From NCBI GenBank assembly GCA_018715425.1, contig DVLR01000106.1, positions 1-28,670 of the forward strand: a stretch of DNA of 28,670 nt, in the 5' to 3' direction. Numbering within the stretch: the stretch's first letter is position 1; the number at the start of each line of letters is the position of its first letter. The notes beneath the pieces are model-generated. The model ran no database searches. It was not told the DNA's origin and was given only the letters and a program-made list of their open reading frames with translations. Position numbers and translations under genes: made by a program. Below, one piece after another: positions 15,736 to 23,875 of the stretch. Source of the DNA: Candidatus Merdenecus merdavium (lineage in GTDB: Bacteria; Bacillota; Clostridia; Lachnospirales; Lachnospiraceae).

Positions 15736-15975
15736 TTACAAATAATGATATTCTTTTAATTTTTTTACTAGGTCATCACATCTATCACTATGGGCCACCA
15801 TTTTAATTGGTTTATCTAAACTTAAAGTAAAGATTCCCATGATAGATTTTCCATCGATAACGTATTTTCCTATGGAAAGGTCTATATCGTAATCACAGTT
15901 ACTGGTAATCTCAACAAACTTTTGAATATCTTCTACGTTATTAAATTTAATATCAACTTCTAGCATCCATTTCAC
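15736..15975 (-). CDS. HPr/Crh-like protein lacking the phosphocarrier histidine
   Basis: The protein has 79 residues (76 if the ATG at 15966, better spaced from GGGAG, is used). DIDLSIGKYVIDGKSIMGIFTLSL aligns with HPr [24 protein letters not shown], so the regulatory serine (Ser44, equivalent to HPr Ser46) and its IMG context are kept. The N-terminal GIHARPA segment with His15 is replaced by FNNVEDIQKFV, so it cannot carry phosphate for the PTS. B. subtilis Crh has the same pattern (no His15, Ser46 kept) and serves as a co-repressor with CcpA. It lies 73 bp upstream of the LacI-family gene on the same strand. Confidence 0.75.
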   Translation of the reverse strand: MKWMLEVDIKFNNVEDIQKFVEITSNCDYDIDLSIGKYVIDGKSIMGIFTLSLDKPIKMVAHSDRCDDLVKKLKEYHYL

Positions 15976-16102
15976 TCCCTTGCTTTTATGGTCATATTAC
16001 TGGAGATAGATGAGACAAGTCCCGTCTAATACCTACTTTTATTATTTCCATCTATTACCATAATATACAAAGGATGAGCATTTGGTCCCTATGAATCAAA
16101 TC

Positions 16103-16699
16103 TTATAGCTCTACCCGACCTTCTAATGCTCGAAGTAAGGTTACTTCATCAATATACTCTAAATCTCCCCCAACAGGAACTCCACTTGCAATTCTGCTCA
16201 CTCGTACTCCCGTAGGTTTGATTAGCTTACTGATATACATGGCTGTTGTTTCGCCTTCTAAACTAGAGTTGGTAGCAATGATCACTTCATCAATATCACC
16301 TTGTAAGCGATGCATCAGCTCTTTTAACTTAATATCATTAGGCCCTATTCCAAGCATAGGAGAAATAGCACCGTGAAGCACATGGTATACTCCCTCAAAC
16401 TTACCTGTCTTTTCGTAAGCAGCAAGGTCTCTTGTGTTTTCCACTACCATAATTACCTTCTGGTCACGTTTGGGATTGCTGCAAATAGGACATATGTCTT
16501 TATCAGTAAGGGTATAGCATTGCTTACAGTACCTCACATTTTCTTTGGCCTCAATAATGGAGTTTGATAAACTTTTAACATCTTCCAAAGGCATATTGAT
16601 TATATGAAATGCTAATCGTTGAGCAGACTTTATACCTACTCCAGGCAATCTGGAAAGTTGCTCAATTAATTTGCTTATTTGATTACTAAAATAATCCAT
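16103..16699 (-). CDS. recR: Recombination mediator RecR
   Basis: This 198-residue protein has the helix-hairpin-helix LSRLPGVGIKSAQRLAFHI at the N-terminus. A C4 zinc finger follows (CKQCYTLTDKDICPIC, near 57-72), then a Toprim domain starting VIMVVENTRDLAAYE and a C-terminal SRIASGVPVGGDLEYID. RecR with RecF/RecO loads RecA on gapped DNA. It ends the dnaX-ebfC-recR cluster but is separated from ebfC by an amidase-like gene. Confidence 0.96.
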   Translation of the reverse strand: MDYFSNQISKLIEQLSRLPGVGIKSAQRLAFHIINMPLEDVKSLSNSIIEAKENVRYCKQCYTLTDKDICPICSNPKRDQKVIMVVENTRDLAAYEKTGKFEGVYHVLHGAISPMLGIGPNDIKLKELMHRLQGDIDEVIIATNSSLEGETTAMYISKLIKPTGVRVSRIASGVPVGGDLEYIDEVTLLRALEGRVEL

Positions 16700-16720
16700 A
16701 ATTACGTTCCTCTTTCACCT

Positions 16721-17200
16721 CTAGCGAGTCTCTATCTGAATAAACCTTCTGTCTACCGCTTCATAAGTAGACAAAGGCCGATAATCACTATCATCTGTAT
16801 GAGTAGCAATTAAAATGTTATCTAGGGTAGCTACCTCTTGCCGCTCTACTACTAATAGGCTATGGGTAAAATATCCTGGTGAAAATGCTAACTGTATCAC
16901 ATCACCTATCTGCAGCTCCTCCATAGCAATACGTTTTCCGTAAGGTCCTACTCCTTTATTATTCATCAAAAAATTGTACAGATACTGTACACCTGTCCAC
17001 GCTGGCGCCCGATCGTTGGCCGAATAATAATACCACCCAAAAGTCTTTTTACCATTCATCTTGGCACCACCAGCCAACAGACATTGAGAAATAAAATTGG
17101 TACAATCTCCGCCTATTCCTGTAAAATTCAAATATCGTGGATTCCTGCCAAAGGCCCATTTATGAGCATAATCAACCGCTTTCTGTCTCTGATACACCAA
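16721..17200 (-). CDS. Amidase-like protein (putative amidase domain family)
   Basis: This 159-residue protein shows a complete amidase domain with NFTGIGGDCTNFISQCLLAGG (nucleophile candidate Cys33), GWYYYS..AWT, GDVIQLAFSPG and THSLLVV (candidate catalytic His). These resemble the Cys-His peptidoglycan amidase fold (Amidase_6 / PF12671 from memory). There is no signal peptide, so if it acts on the cell wall it is exported or released some other way, or acts on forespore or mother-cell wall material. It lies between ebfC and recR, 22 bp upstream of recR, an unusual place for this family. Confidence 0.8.
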   Translation of the reverse strand: MVYQRQKAVDYAHKWAFGRNPRYLNFTGIGGDCTNFISQCLLAGGAKMNGKKTFGWYYYSANDRAPAWTGVQYLYNFLMNNKGVGPYGKRIAMEELQIGDVIQLAFSPGYFTHSLLVVERQEVATLDNILIATHTDDSDYRPLSTYEAVDRRFIQIETR

Positions 17201-17295
17201 ACATACCCCCTAAAGCTCACTTATCACTTATAGGATATGCTCACCATCTCAAAACCAGAAGTACTACCTTGACTTTTTATCTATCCAATCCTACA

Positions 17296-17649
17296 TTAAA
17301 ATGGGAATCCGCCACCCATTCCACCAAGACCGCCTGTTAATTTAGACATAGATGCTGCTGATTCTTCCTCTACTTTACGAAGAGCTTCATTGGTCGCTGC
17401 CATAATTAAATCTTCTAACATTTCAATATCCTCTGGATCCACAACTTCTTCATCTAACTTTACCTTCGTCACTTCTTTTTTACCAGAAATAGTCACTTCT
17501 ACAGCACCACCGCCTGCTGCTGCCGTAAATTCCTTTGTTTCTAATATCTTTTGGCTCTCTTCCATTTGTTTTTGCATTTTTTGAGCCTGTTTCATTAAGT
17601 TTCCCATGTTACCAGGCATTCCTCCTGGAAATCCTCCGCGCTTTGCCAT
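17296..17649 (-). CDS. ebfC: YbaB/EbfC nucleoid-associated protein
   Basis: This 117-residue protein has a Gly/Met-rich start (GGFPGGMPGNMGNLMKQAQKMQKQ), a helical segment, and the strand VEVTISGKKEVTKVKLDEEVV, then DLIMAATNEALRKVEEESAASMSKLTGGLGGMG. Both ends are typical of YbaB. These small dimers bind DNA and are almost always found between dnaX and recR. It starts 26 bp after dnaX. Confidence 0.95.
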   Translation of the reverse strand: MAKRGGFPGGMPGNMGNLMKQAQKMQKQMEESQKILETKEFTAAAGGGAVEVTISGKKEVTKVKLDEEVVDPEDIEMLEDLIMAATNEALRKVEEESAASMSKLTGGLGGMGGGFPF

Positions 17650-17675
17650 TCTATATATCCTCCTATTTTAACTAA

Positions 17676-19301
17676 TTATAATTCTTCTTCATCATCCACA
17701 ACCTCCACATCCATATGGATCTGGTTGCGGATCACATCATCAACATTGATTTTTACAAGTCTTCCATCCTGAGCGGTCTGATCGTTGCTAAGGATCATGT
17801 TGACTTCCACCTGTTTTCCAATTTTTTTAGCTATAATTCTTTCTAATTCTTCTTTACCCTCTGGCTCTTTTGTATAGGGCTCTCCAAGAAAATCATGGAA
17901 GACCACAAACAATCGGTTATCTTTTTCATCCTTGGCATTGTAGCGTACCTGAGCACTGCTTAGTACTACTTTTAATCTAGGATTCGCTTCTGAGATAATA
18001 GATTTCCAATGAGCCATCACCTCTTTTAAATCTTCTGGTGCCGCTTTATCATAGTGGACGTTTACTTCTTCCTCCTCCACCTTTTGAACACGGTTTCCAA
18101 AATCAGTCGCCTTATTATGAACAGCAGTTTCCTGAGATACTACCACGCCTTTTTCTAGCTGTTCTTCAATAGCTTTGATTCTATCTAAGATCGTATCTTC
18201 CTGATTTTCCATAGATGGCTGACACAATTTAATCAAAGCGATTTCTATGAGTATTCTCTTTTGGGATGCATATTTGATCTGATTGGATAATTCCGAAAAT
18301 ATGCGGATAAACCGCATAAGAGTATGAGCTTCAATATGAGAGGCATCTTCTTTTAATAACCTTAAATTATCACTGGAAACATCCAGAACATCCTCTATAT
18401 TATCAGAAGTTTTTACTAATAGCAAGTTCCTCATATGCCATGTAAAATCAAGAACAAACTGCCCCAATTCTCTTCCCTGCATCACTAAATCTTCAAGCCT
18501 GTGTATAGCACCTACTAGATTTTTTGAAATAATTTCGTTCAACAGAGCAGAGAAAACTTCTACTTCTACTGCACCTAATACCTCTAGCACGTGTTCGTAG
18601 GTCAAGGTTTCTCCTAAGTAAAAAGCAATACATTGATCTAAAAGACTAAGTGCATCACGCATAGAACCATCGGCCTTTTTAGCAATGTATTTAATGCCAC
18701 GCTCTTCTACTTCTACCTTTTCTTCTTCCATAAGCTCCATCAAACGATCTGAGATGGTCTCAATTGAGATTCTTTTGAAATCATACCTCTGGCATCTGGA
18801 TAGGATGGTAATGGGTATTTTATGAGCCTCTGTAGTTGCTAAAACAAAGATCACGTAAGCTGGTGGTTCTTCTAAGGTTTTTAGTAAAGCATTAAAGGCT
18901 CCTATAGAAAGCATATGAACCTCGTCGATAATATAAACTTTAAATTTACCTTCTGTTGGAGAATAGGAAACTTCATCGTTTATTTCTCTGATATTATCTA
19001 CACCATTATTGGATGCTGCATCTATTTCGATGACATTCATAGAAGTTCCTGCAGAGATACTCTTGCACATTTCACATTCATTACAGGGACTCCCATTTAC
19101 TGGATGTAAACAATTTACGGCTTTTGCAAATATTTTAGCAATGGTGGTTTTACCTGTACCTCTCGTTCCACAAAACAAATAGGCGTGTCCCACCCGATTG
19201 GCTTTTATTTGGTTTTTTAATGTGGTGACGATATGGTCCTGCCCTTTTACATCTTCAAAAGTATGGGGCCTAAACTTCCTATATAAAGCGGTATAACCCA
19301 T
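17676..19301 (-). CDS. dnaX: DNA polymerase III gamma/tau subunit DnaX
   Basis: This 541-residue protein has YRKFRPHTFEDVKGQDHIV, Walker A GTRGTGKTT near 44-52, a zinc-binding CxxCxxC region (NECEMC), DEVHMLS, LLKTLEEPP and LATTEAHKIP. The arginine-finger loop is ILSRCQRYDFKRI, and a DnaX C-terminal domain follows. It is the clamp-loader ATPase. The ATG has GGAG seven bases upstream. The C-terminal 180 residues hold the charged linker and tau-type end. No obvious internal frameshift was seen. Confidence 0.96.
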   Translation of the reverse strand: MGYTALYRKFRPHTFEDVKGQDHIVTTLKNQIKANRVGHAYLFCGTRGTGKTTIAKIFAKAVNCLHPVNGSPCNECEMCKSISAGTSMNVIEIDAASNNGVDNIREINDEVSYSPTEGKFKVYIIDEVHMLSIGAFNALLKTLEEPPAYVIFVLATTEAHKIPITILSRCQRYDFKRISIETISDRLMELMEEEKVEVEERGIKYIAKKADGSMRDALSLLDQCIAFYLGETLTYEHVLEVLGAVEVEVFSALLNEIISKNLVGAIHRLEDLVMQGRELGQFVLDFTWHMRNLLLVKTSDNIEDVLDVSSDNLRLLKEDASHIEAHTLMRFIRIFSELSNQIKYASQKRILIEIALIKLCQPSMENQEDTILDRIKAIEEQLEKGVVVSQETAVHNKATDFGNRVQKVEEEEVNVHYDKAAPEDLKEVMAHWKSIISEANPRLKVVLSSAQVRYNAKDEKDNRLFVVFHDFLGEPYTKEPEGKEELERIIAKKIGKQVEVNMILSNDQTAQDGRLVKINVDDVIRNQIHMDVEVVDDEEEL

Positions 19302-19468
19302 GTTATCTCTCCTCAGTGTTTCTCTATCATGATAATCTCCAAATTACTTCATTTGTTTCATCCATATTATATATGATTTTTGTTCCGATAACAACCACCA
19401 GAAATACTCTGTTTTTTTGCAATATCTGCTTCTTCATGTTCATAAATCTAAAACTATATTTTTCTTCT

Positions 19469-19496
19469 TTGTTTCTCTGTCTTTTAGTGCTACAAT
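19469..19496 (+). promoter_or_regulatory. Promoter of the ModE-like gene
   Basis: TTGTTT (19469-19474), 16 nt, TACAAT (19491-19496), preceded by TG as an extended -10 (TGCTACAAT). The ribosome site AAAGGAG precedes the ATG at 19542. Confidence 0.5.
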
Positions 19497-19541
19497 AGAC
19501 ATAAGATTTTAGTGTCAATAGAGTAAAGGAGTAAGCATAGT

Positions 19542-19895
19542 ATGGATATAAAAGTGGATGAATTTGATATTGCCGTGCGGATACGTTTAAAGAAACAAGG
19601 ACTTCCTATTTATGGAACTGGTGTATCTCAACTATTAGTTAAAACCGATCAACTAGGTTCTTTAAATTCAGCTGCGAAAGAACTAAATATGCCTTATAAA
19701 AAAGCCCTCTTTATTGTTCGAAGAGCGGAAGAGGAGTTCGGGCATCAATTACTAGAAAAATCCATTGGAGGCATCGGCGGCGGTGGCTCTTACTTAACAG
19801 AATTTGGGCATCAATTAGTCTATGAATTTAATACCATTGAGAAAAAAATCAATGAATATGCCACAGAATTAATAAAAACAAGATTTAGTCATTAA
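19542..19895 (+). CDS. ModE-like winged-helix regulator (N-terminal domain only)
   Basis: This 117-residue protein matches the winged-helix part of ModE: GTGVSQLLVKTDQLGSLNSAAKELNMPYKKALFIVRRAEEEFG followed by GGIGGGGSYLTEFGHQLVYEF. ModE proteins are molybdate-responsive regulators, but the molybdate-binding domains are missing here, so the effector is unknown. Short versions like this are common in Clostridia. The gene is divergent from dnaX and ends in the stem of a terminator. No molybdenum gene is in the window. Confidence 0.82.
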   Translation: MDIKVDEFDIAVRIRLKKQGLPIYGTGVSQLLVKTDQLGSLNSAAKELNMPYKKALFIVRRAEEEFGHQLLEKSIGGIGGGGSYLTEFGHQLVYEFNTIEKKINEYATELIKTRFSH

Positions 19896-19916
19896 ATCTT
19901 GTTTTTATTCTGTGGC
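19860..19916. terminator. Bidirectional terminator overlapping the ModE-like stop
   Basis: The inverted repeat runs from GCCACAGAAT and AAAAACAAGATTT to AAATCTTGTTTTTATT and CTGTGGC, with a 4-base bulge and a 7-base loop. It includes the last codons and stop of the ModE-like gene and serves the convergent aminotransferase gene as well. Confidence 0.8.
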
Positions 19917-19923
19917 TTTTTAT

Positions 19924-21090
19924 CTATGCAAATACTCTTATGATTGCATCTAATGCACCTTTAATTTTAGATGTTGAAGTAGCAATATTAATACGCTGGA
20001 ATCCAGCTCCCTCTGCCCCAAACATAGTACCTCCATCTAACCATAATTTCGCTTCGTAAATAATCTTTTTATCTAATTCTTCTCCAGTCAGACCATATGC
20101 CGTAAAATCAAGCCATAGGAGATAAGTTCCTTCTGGTTCTACCACTTTTACTTTTGGTAAGTGCTCCCCTAAATATTCTTTAATGAATTTTACATTGAAA
20201 GCCAAGTAGTCCTGTACCTCTTGTAACCATTGATCTCCATAAGTATAAGCAGCTTTTGTTGCTATAATTCCCATTAAAGAATAATTAGAACCTCCACATT
20301 GATTGATCTCCTGTTGAAATTTTTTTCTTAATTCCTTATTTGGAATGATATTGTTAGAATGATTTAACCCAGCTAAATTAAATGTCTTACTTGGAGCAGT
20401 ACAAGTGATGGTAATATCTTTATACTCTTCCTTAATATTAATTAAAGGAATATGTTTCTTTCCTTCAAAGACAAAATCACAGTGAATTTCATCTGAGACA
20501 ATGATGACGTTATGCTGATAGCAAATATCTGCTACTTTTTCTAACTCTTCTTTGGTCCATACTCTTCCCACTGGATTATGAGGAGAGCAAAGAATAAATA
20601 GTTTTACTTTTTCTTCCACGATTTTTCTTTCAAAGTCTTCTACGTCCATTACATAATGACCCTGTTCATAAACCAAGGGGCTATTGACAACTTTACGCCC
20701 TGTGACTTTAATGGTCTGGAAGAAGGGATAATATACTGGTTTTTGGATCATTACACCATCACCTGGCTCTGTATAGGCACGCACTGCCATATTAATGGCG
20801 TAAACGACTCCAGGTGTCATCACTACAGTTTCTGGTTCTATATGAAGCTGATGTTTTCTAAAAAACCAGCCGTCTAAAGCCTGATAATATTCATCATCTG
20901 GTTCTGTATAACCAAAGATTCCATGGTGGCATCTATCTATTAAAGCTTCTTGTACCTCTTTGGGAGCTGGAAAATCCATATCTGCAACCCAAAAAGAATC
21001 TACATCTTCTGGCATTCCACGTTTTGCATTGCAATCATACTTAAGGGACATGGTTCCTTTCCTAGATTCCAATTGATCAAAATTATACAT
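19924..21090 (-). CDS. MalY/PatB-family PLP C-S lyase (cystathionine beta-lyase type)
   Basis: This 388-residue protein is a fold-type I PLP enzyme with DSFWVADMDFPAP near the N-terminus, SPHNPVGRVWTKEEL, IVSDEIHCDF and the PLP lysine in APSKTFNLAGL (Lys235). This is the MalY/PatB pattern. Such enzymes cleave cystathionine or cysteine conjugates, releasing homocysteine or cysteine plus pyruvate and ammonia. It lies 80 bp downstream of a Cys/Met-metabolism PLP enzyme and is probably cotranscribed with it. The exact substrate is not evident. Confidence 0.9.
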   Translation of the reverse strand: MYNFDQLESRKGTMSLKYDCNAKRGMPEDVDSFWVADMDFPAPKEVQEALIDRCHHGIFGYTEPDDEYYQALDGWFFRKHQLHIEPETVVMTPGVVYAINMAVRAYTEPGDGVMIQKPVYYPFFQTIKVTGRKVVNSPLVYEQGHYVMDVEDFERKIVEEKVKLFILCSPHNPVGRVWTKEELEKVADICYQHNVIIVSDEIHCDFVFEGKKHIPLINIKEEYKDITITCTAPSKTFNLAGLNHSNNIIPNKELRKKFQQEINQCGGSNYSLMGIIATKAAYTYGDQWLQEVQDYLAFNVKFIKEYLGEHLPKVKVVEPEGTYLLWLDFTAYGLTGEELDKKIIYEAKLWLDGGTMFGAEGAGFQRINIATSTSKIKGALDAIIRVFA

Positions 21091-21170
21091 AGTATTTGTC
21101 TCCTGTTTCTTGTTCTTTATAATTTATCATAGTTCATGTTATCCAATCCAGGATTCTAGATAGGATAATT

Positions 21171-22307
21171 TTAGTCATCAAGTGCTTGCTGTAAGTCTTG
21201 GATCAAATCTTCCAGATCTTCTATTCCTACAGACATACGCAGTAAAGTATCATCAATACCAACTTTTTGGGTTAATTCTTTTGGCGCCTCTGCATGAGTT
21301 TGTAGCAATGGATAAGTCATAAGGGATTCTACACCACCTAAACTTTCCGCAAAGTAAATTAGTTTAATCTTCTTAAGTACATCCTTTGCCTTTTTTGCAT
21401 CTCTTACCTTAAAAGAAATCATTGCTCCAGCACCAGCAGCCTGTTTTTTATTTAAATCATATCCTGGATGGTCTTCCATTCCTACGTAATATACCTTTGT
21501 TACATTTTTGTGATTCTTTAAAAAATCTACCAGTTTTTCAGCATTCTCTTGCTGTTTTTTTACACGGATAGATAATGTTTTCATGCTGCGAATCATGAGC
21601 CAACTATCAAATGGAGATAAAATAGCTCCTGTTGACTTATAATGTTGTTTTAAAGCTTCGATGAGCTCTTGACGATCTCCTACAACTATAAAACCAGCGA
21701 TCACATCATTATGTCCACACAGATATTTGGTACCAGAATGAACCACCACATCTGCTCCTAAATCTAATGGCTTTTGTAAAATAGGCGTTAAAAATGTGTT
21801 ATCCACAATTAGATATCCCTGATTTTGGTGAATCAAATCTGCTAATGCAGCAATATCCGATACCAACATCATAGGATTAGAAGGTGTTTCAATGAAAAGT
21901 GCTTTCGTATTATCTTTGATCTTGCTTTTTACTAATTCTAAATCTGTAGTATCAACGTATTCTATTTCTAAATGGTCCGCAAAATATTCATTGGCAAGCC
22001 TAGGCGTTCCACCATATAGATCTTCACTTAATAAAATATGGCTTCTAGCTGGCAATACTGCAAATATAGCTGTTATGGCCGCCATACCTGAAGAATAAGC
22101 AAGACCAGCGCAACCGTGCTCTAAATACTTGATGGTCTCTTCCACTTCTTCTCTGGTGGGATTCTGTAATCTGGAATAATCATATCCAGTACTTTTACCA
22201 ACCTCTGGATGGGCAAAAGTTGCAGACATATAAAGGGGATAACTAATCGCCCCTGTATATTTATCGTATCCTTTATCTCCGTGTACCGCTCTTGTATCTT
22301 CTCTCAA
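21171..22307 (-). CDS. Cys/Met-metabolism PLP enzyme (cystathionine gamma-synthase/lyase type)
   Basis: This 378-residue protein has YSRLQNPTREEVE, AYSSGMAAITAIFAVL, FIETPSNPMMLVSDI, the PLP lysine in VVHSGTKYLCGHND (Lys194), and the C-terminal LGGVESLMTYPLLQTHA. These are hallmarks of the MetB/MccB group. It starts with TTG, supported by GGAGG seven bases upstream and by the family start MREDTRAVHG. It may make cystathionine or cleave it; with the downstream MalY-type lyase, a transsulfuration step is likely. It has its own promoter and is divergent from an Rrf2 regulator. Confidence 0.92.
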   Translation of the reverse strand: MREDTRAVHGDKGYDKYTGAISYPLYMSATFAHPEVGKSTGYDYSRLQNPTREEVEETIKYLEHGCAGLAYSSGMAAITAIFAVLPARSHILLSEDLYGGTPRLANEYFADHLEIEYVDTTDLELVKSKIKDNTKALFIETPSNPMMLVSDIAALADLIHQNQGYLIVDNTFLTPILQKPLDLGADVVVHSGTKYLCGHNDVIAGFIVVGDRQELIEALKQHYKSTGAILSPFDSWLMIRSMKTLSIRVKKQQENAEKLVDFLKNHKNVTKVYYVGMEDHPGYDLNKKQAAGAGAMISFKVRDAKKAKDVLKKIKLIYFAESLGGVESLMTYPLLQTHAEAPKELTQKVGIDDTLLRMSVGIEDLEDLIQDLQQALDD

Positions 22308-22351
22308 AACAACACCTCCGCTAATTCCTATCTGAATAATATGTTATAATT

Positions 22352-22380
22352 ATATTACTAAAGTCTTTACTTCTTGTCAA
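22352..22380 (-). promoter_or_regulatory. Promoter of the sulfur amino acid operon
   Basis: On the minus strand a perfect TTGACA (22380-22375), 17 nt, TAATAT (22357-22352). Just downstream AATTCCTATCTGAATA contains a short imperfect dyad that could be a regulator site. Confidence 0.7.
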
Positions 22381-22539
22381 CTTGTATCCTCTCATGGTTA
22401 TTTTCTTCCTTCACATTCTTCTTATCATATTACTTTTTAGAGATTCTGTCTAATATTCTTTTTCATGAAAAGGATATACTTTTTATTTATAACACAAATC
22501 TTGCCAGACTACAAGAACATGATGTATTGGGTACCAGCC

Positions 22540-22569
22540 TTGACAACTAGTCATAAAAAGACCTATAAT
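22540..22569 (+). promoter_or_regulatory. Consensus promoter of the Rrf2 gene
   Basis: TTGACA (22540-22545), 18 nt, TATAAT (22564-22569), both perfect. The region between this and the divergent promoter has no other gene. Confidence 0.75.
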
Positions 22570-22609
22570 ACCTATGTGAATACTATTGTATCTAGAAAGG
22601 TGGTGCCAT

Positions 22610-23050
22610 ATGAAAATCTCTACAAAAGGAACCTATGGGTTAATCTCTATGGTTGATATCGCTTTGAATTCTAATTCAGAAAACCTTGTTTCTGTTGCAG
22701 ATATAGCTAAAAGACAACATATCTCAAAAATTTATTTAGAGCAAGTGATTTCCAACCTAAGAAAATCCAATCTTTTAATTGGAGTAAAAGGACCACAAGG
22801 TGGATATTCTTTAGCTAAACCTCCAAGCGAAATGACTGTACTTGAAATACTAGAAGCTTTAGAAGGTAATTTATTTGAAATTAGTATGGATAAACAAATG
22901 GAAGAAAACAGCTCCATCGCTCCTGTTTTAGAAAAACAAATTTGGAAACCTATGGGAGATGCCATTAATCATACTGCTGGAAAAGTGACTCTACAAGATC
23001 TAGTAGATGATTATCACAATCAAAAAGGAAACTTTATGTATTACATTTGA
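22610..23050 (+). CDS. Rrf2-family regulator (CymR/IscR type)
   Basis: The protein has 146 residues from the ATG at 22610, chosen for GAAAGGTGG upstream and the family start MKISTKGTYGL. The winged helix VSVADIAKRQHISKIYLEQVISNLRKSNLLIGVKGPQGGYSLA is typical. The C-terminal half has no Cys cluster, so it does not look like an iron-sulfur sensor and is closer to CymR, the cysteine-metabolism repressor that acts with CysK. Its position, divergent from two sulfur amino acid genes, fits that role; the CymR link is inference. Confidence 0.88.
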   Translation: MKISTKGTYGLISMVDIALNSNSENLVSVADIAKRQHISKIYLEQVISNLRKSNLLIGVKGPQGGYSLAKPPSEMTVLEILEALEGNLFEISMDKQMEENSSIAPVLEKQIWKPMGDAINHTAGKVTLQDLVDDYHNQKGNFMYYI

Positions 23051-23054
23051 TTAC

Positions 23055-23090
23055 AAGAACTCAAGGCCTCATACTTGGGTTCTTTTTTTT
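23055..23090 (+). terminator. Terminator of the Rrf2 gene
   Basis: AAGAACTCAAG (23055-23065) pairs with CTTGGGTTCTT, ending at about 23084, and runs directly into a T8 tract. Confidence 0.85.
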
Positions 23091-23138
23091 ATGTTCCCTT
23101 CATATATATAGGTAAACTTTTTGTTACGGGGGATGGCT

Positions 23139-23741
23139 GTGCAGGCTTGGATTTTAGAGATCATGAATACCTTTGGATATTTGGGAATCGCTCTTCTCAT
23201 TATGATAGAAAATATTTTTCCACCTATTCCATCTGAGGTTATTTTAACTTTTGGTGGCTTTCTCACCACTTACACTCATTTAACGGTATTTGGAGTCGTT
23301 CTGACTTCAACCATAGGCTCTGTTGCAGGAGCAATTATTCTATATTATGTGGGACGACTACTATCAAAAGAAAGACTGGAAAAGCTGGTGGCTGGGAAGG
23401 TAGGAAAAATTCTAAGGTTCAAACAAGAAGATATTGATAAAGCAATGAATCGCTTTGAGCGAAGTGGCAATAGCACTGTCCTGGTCTGCCGTTGCGTTCC
23501 TATTGTAAGAAGCCTGATTTCCATACCTGCTGGTATGACCAAAATGCCTATGGGCCGTTTTTTGCTTCTCACCACAATTGGAAGTTCCGTATGGAATATG
23601 ATATTGGTAAATCTAGGTGCTTTCTTTGGAGCCTCTTGGGAAAAGATTCTTTTTTATATGGATCATTATTCAAATATTGTTTTGATTGTACTTATGATCT
23701 GTGCCGTTAGTGCTTTTGTTTATTCTAAGATGAAAGACTAA
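23139..23741 (+). CDS. DedA-family membrane protein
   Basis: The protein has about 200 residues from the GTG at 23139; GGGG lies about seven bases upstream and the family typically starts MQ/ExWI. In-frame ATG (23133) and TTG (23121) starts are less well spaced. It carries MNTFGYLGIALLIMIENIFPPIPSEVIL with the conserved acidic and Pro residues, GSVAGAIILYYVGR, and CVPIVRSLISIPAG with the conserved Arg. DedA proteins flip polyprenyl or phospholipid carriers across the membrane. It follows the Rrf2 gene on the same strand behind a terminator. Confidence 0.88.
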   Translation: MQAWILEIMNTFGYLGIALLIMIENIFPPIPSEVILTFGGFLTTYTHLTVFGVVLTSTIGSVAGAIILYYVGRLLSKERLEKLVAGKVGKILRFKQEDIDKAMNRFERSGNSTVLVCRCVPIVRSLISIPAGMTKMPMGRFLLLTTIGSSVWNMILVNLGAFFGASWEKILFYMDHYSNIVLIVLMICAVSAFVYSKMKD

Positions 23742-23793
23742 AATAAAAGACTAAAATCAAGCATACTACTTGTTTTACACTTCTCCCTTAAAT

Positions 23794-23840
23794 ATACAAG
23801 ATCTGTGGTCTCCCGAAAAGAGAAATCACAGATCTTGTAT
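23794..23840. repeat. 14-bp perfect inverted repeat, possible bidirectional terminator
   Basis: ATACAAGATCTGTG (23794-23807) and CACAGATCTTGTAT (23827-23840) pair perfectly with a 19-nt centre that can add further pairs (GGTCTC/GAGAAATC). There is no T-tract on either side, so ordinary termination is uncertain. It lies between the convergent DedA and lipoprotein genes. Confidence 0.65.
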
Positions 23841-23875
23841 GAATATCGTTATATTAAATTATTCTATAATATCAT

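Noticed and set aside
19327..19518. 63-codon minus-strand frame upstream of dnaX
   Set aside because: It has no ribosome site, overlaps the promoter of the ModE-like gene, and its composition is not protein-like.
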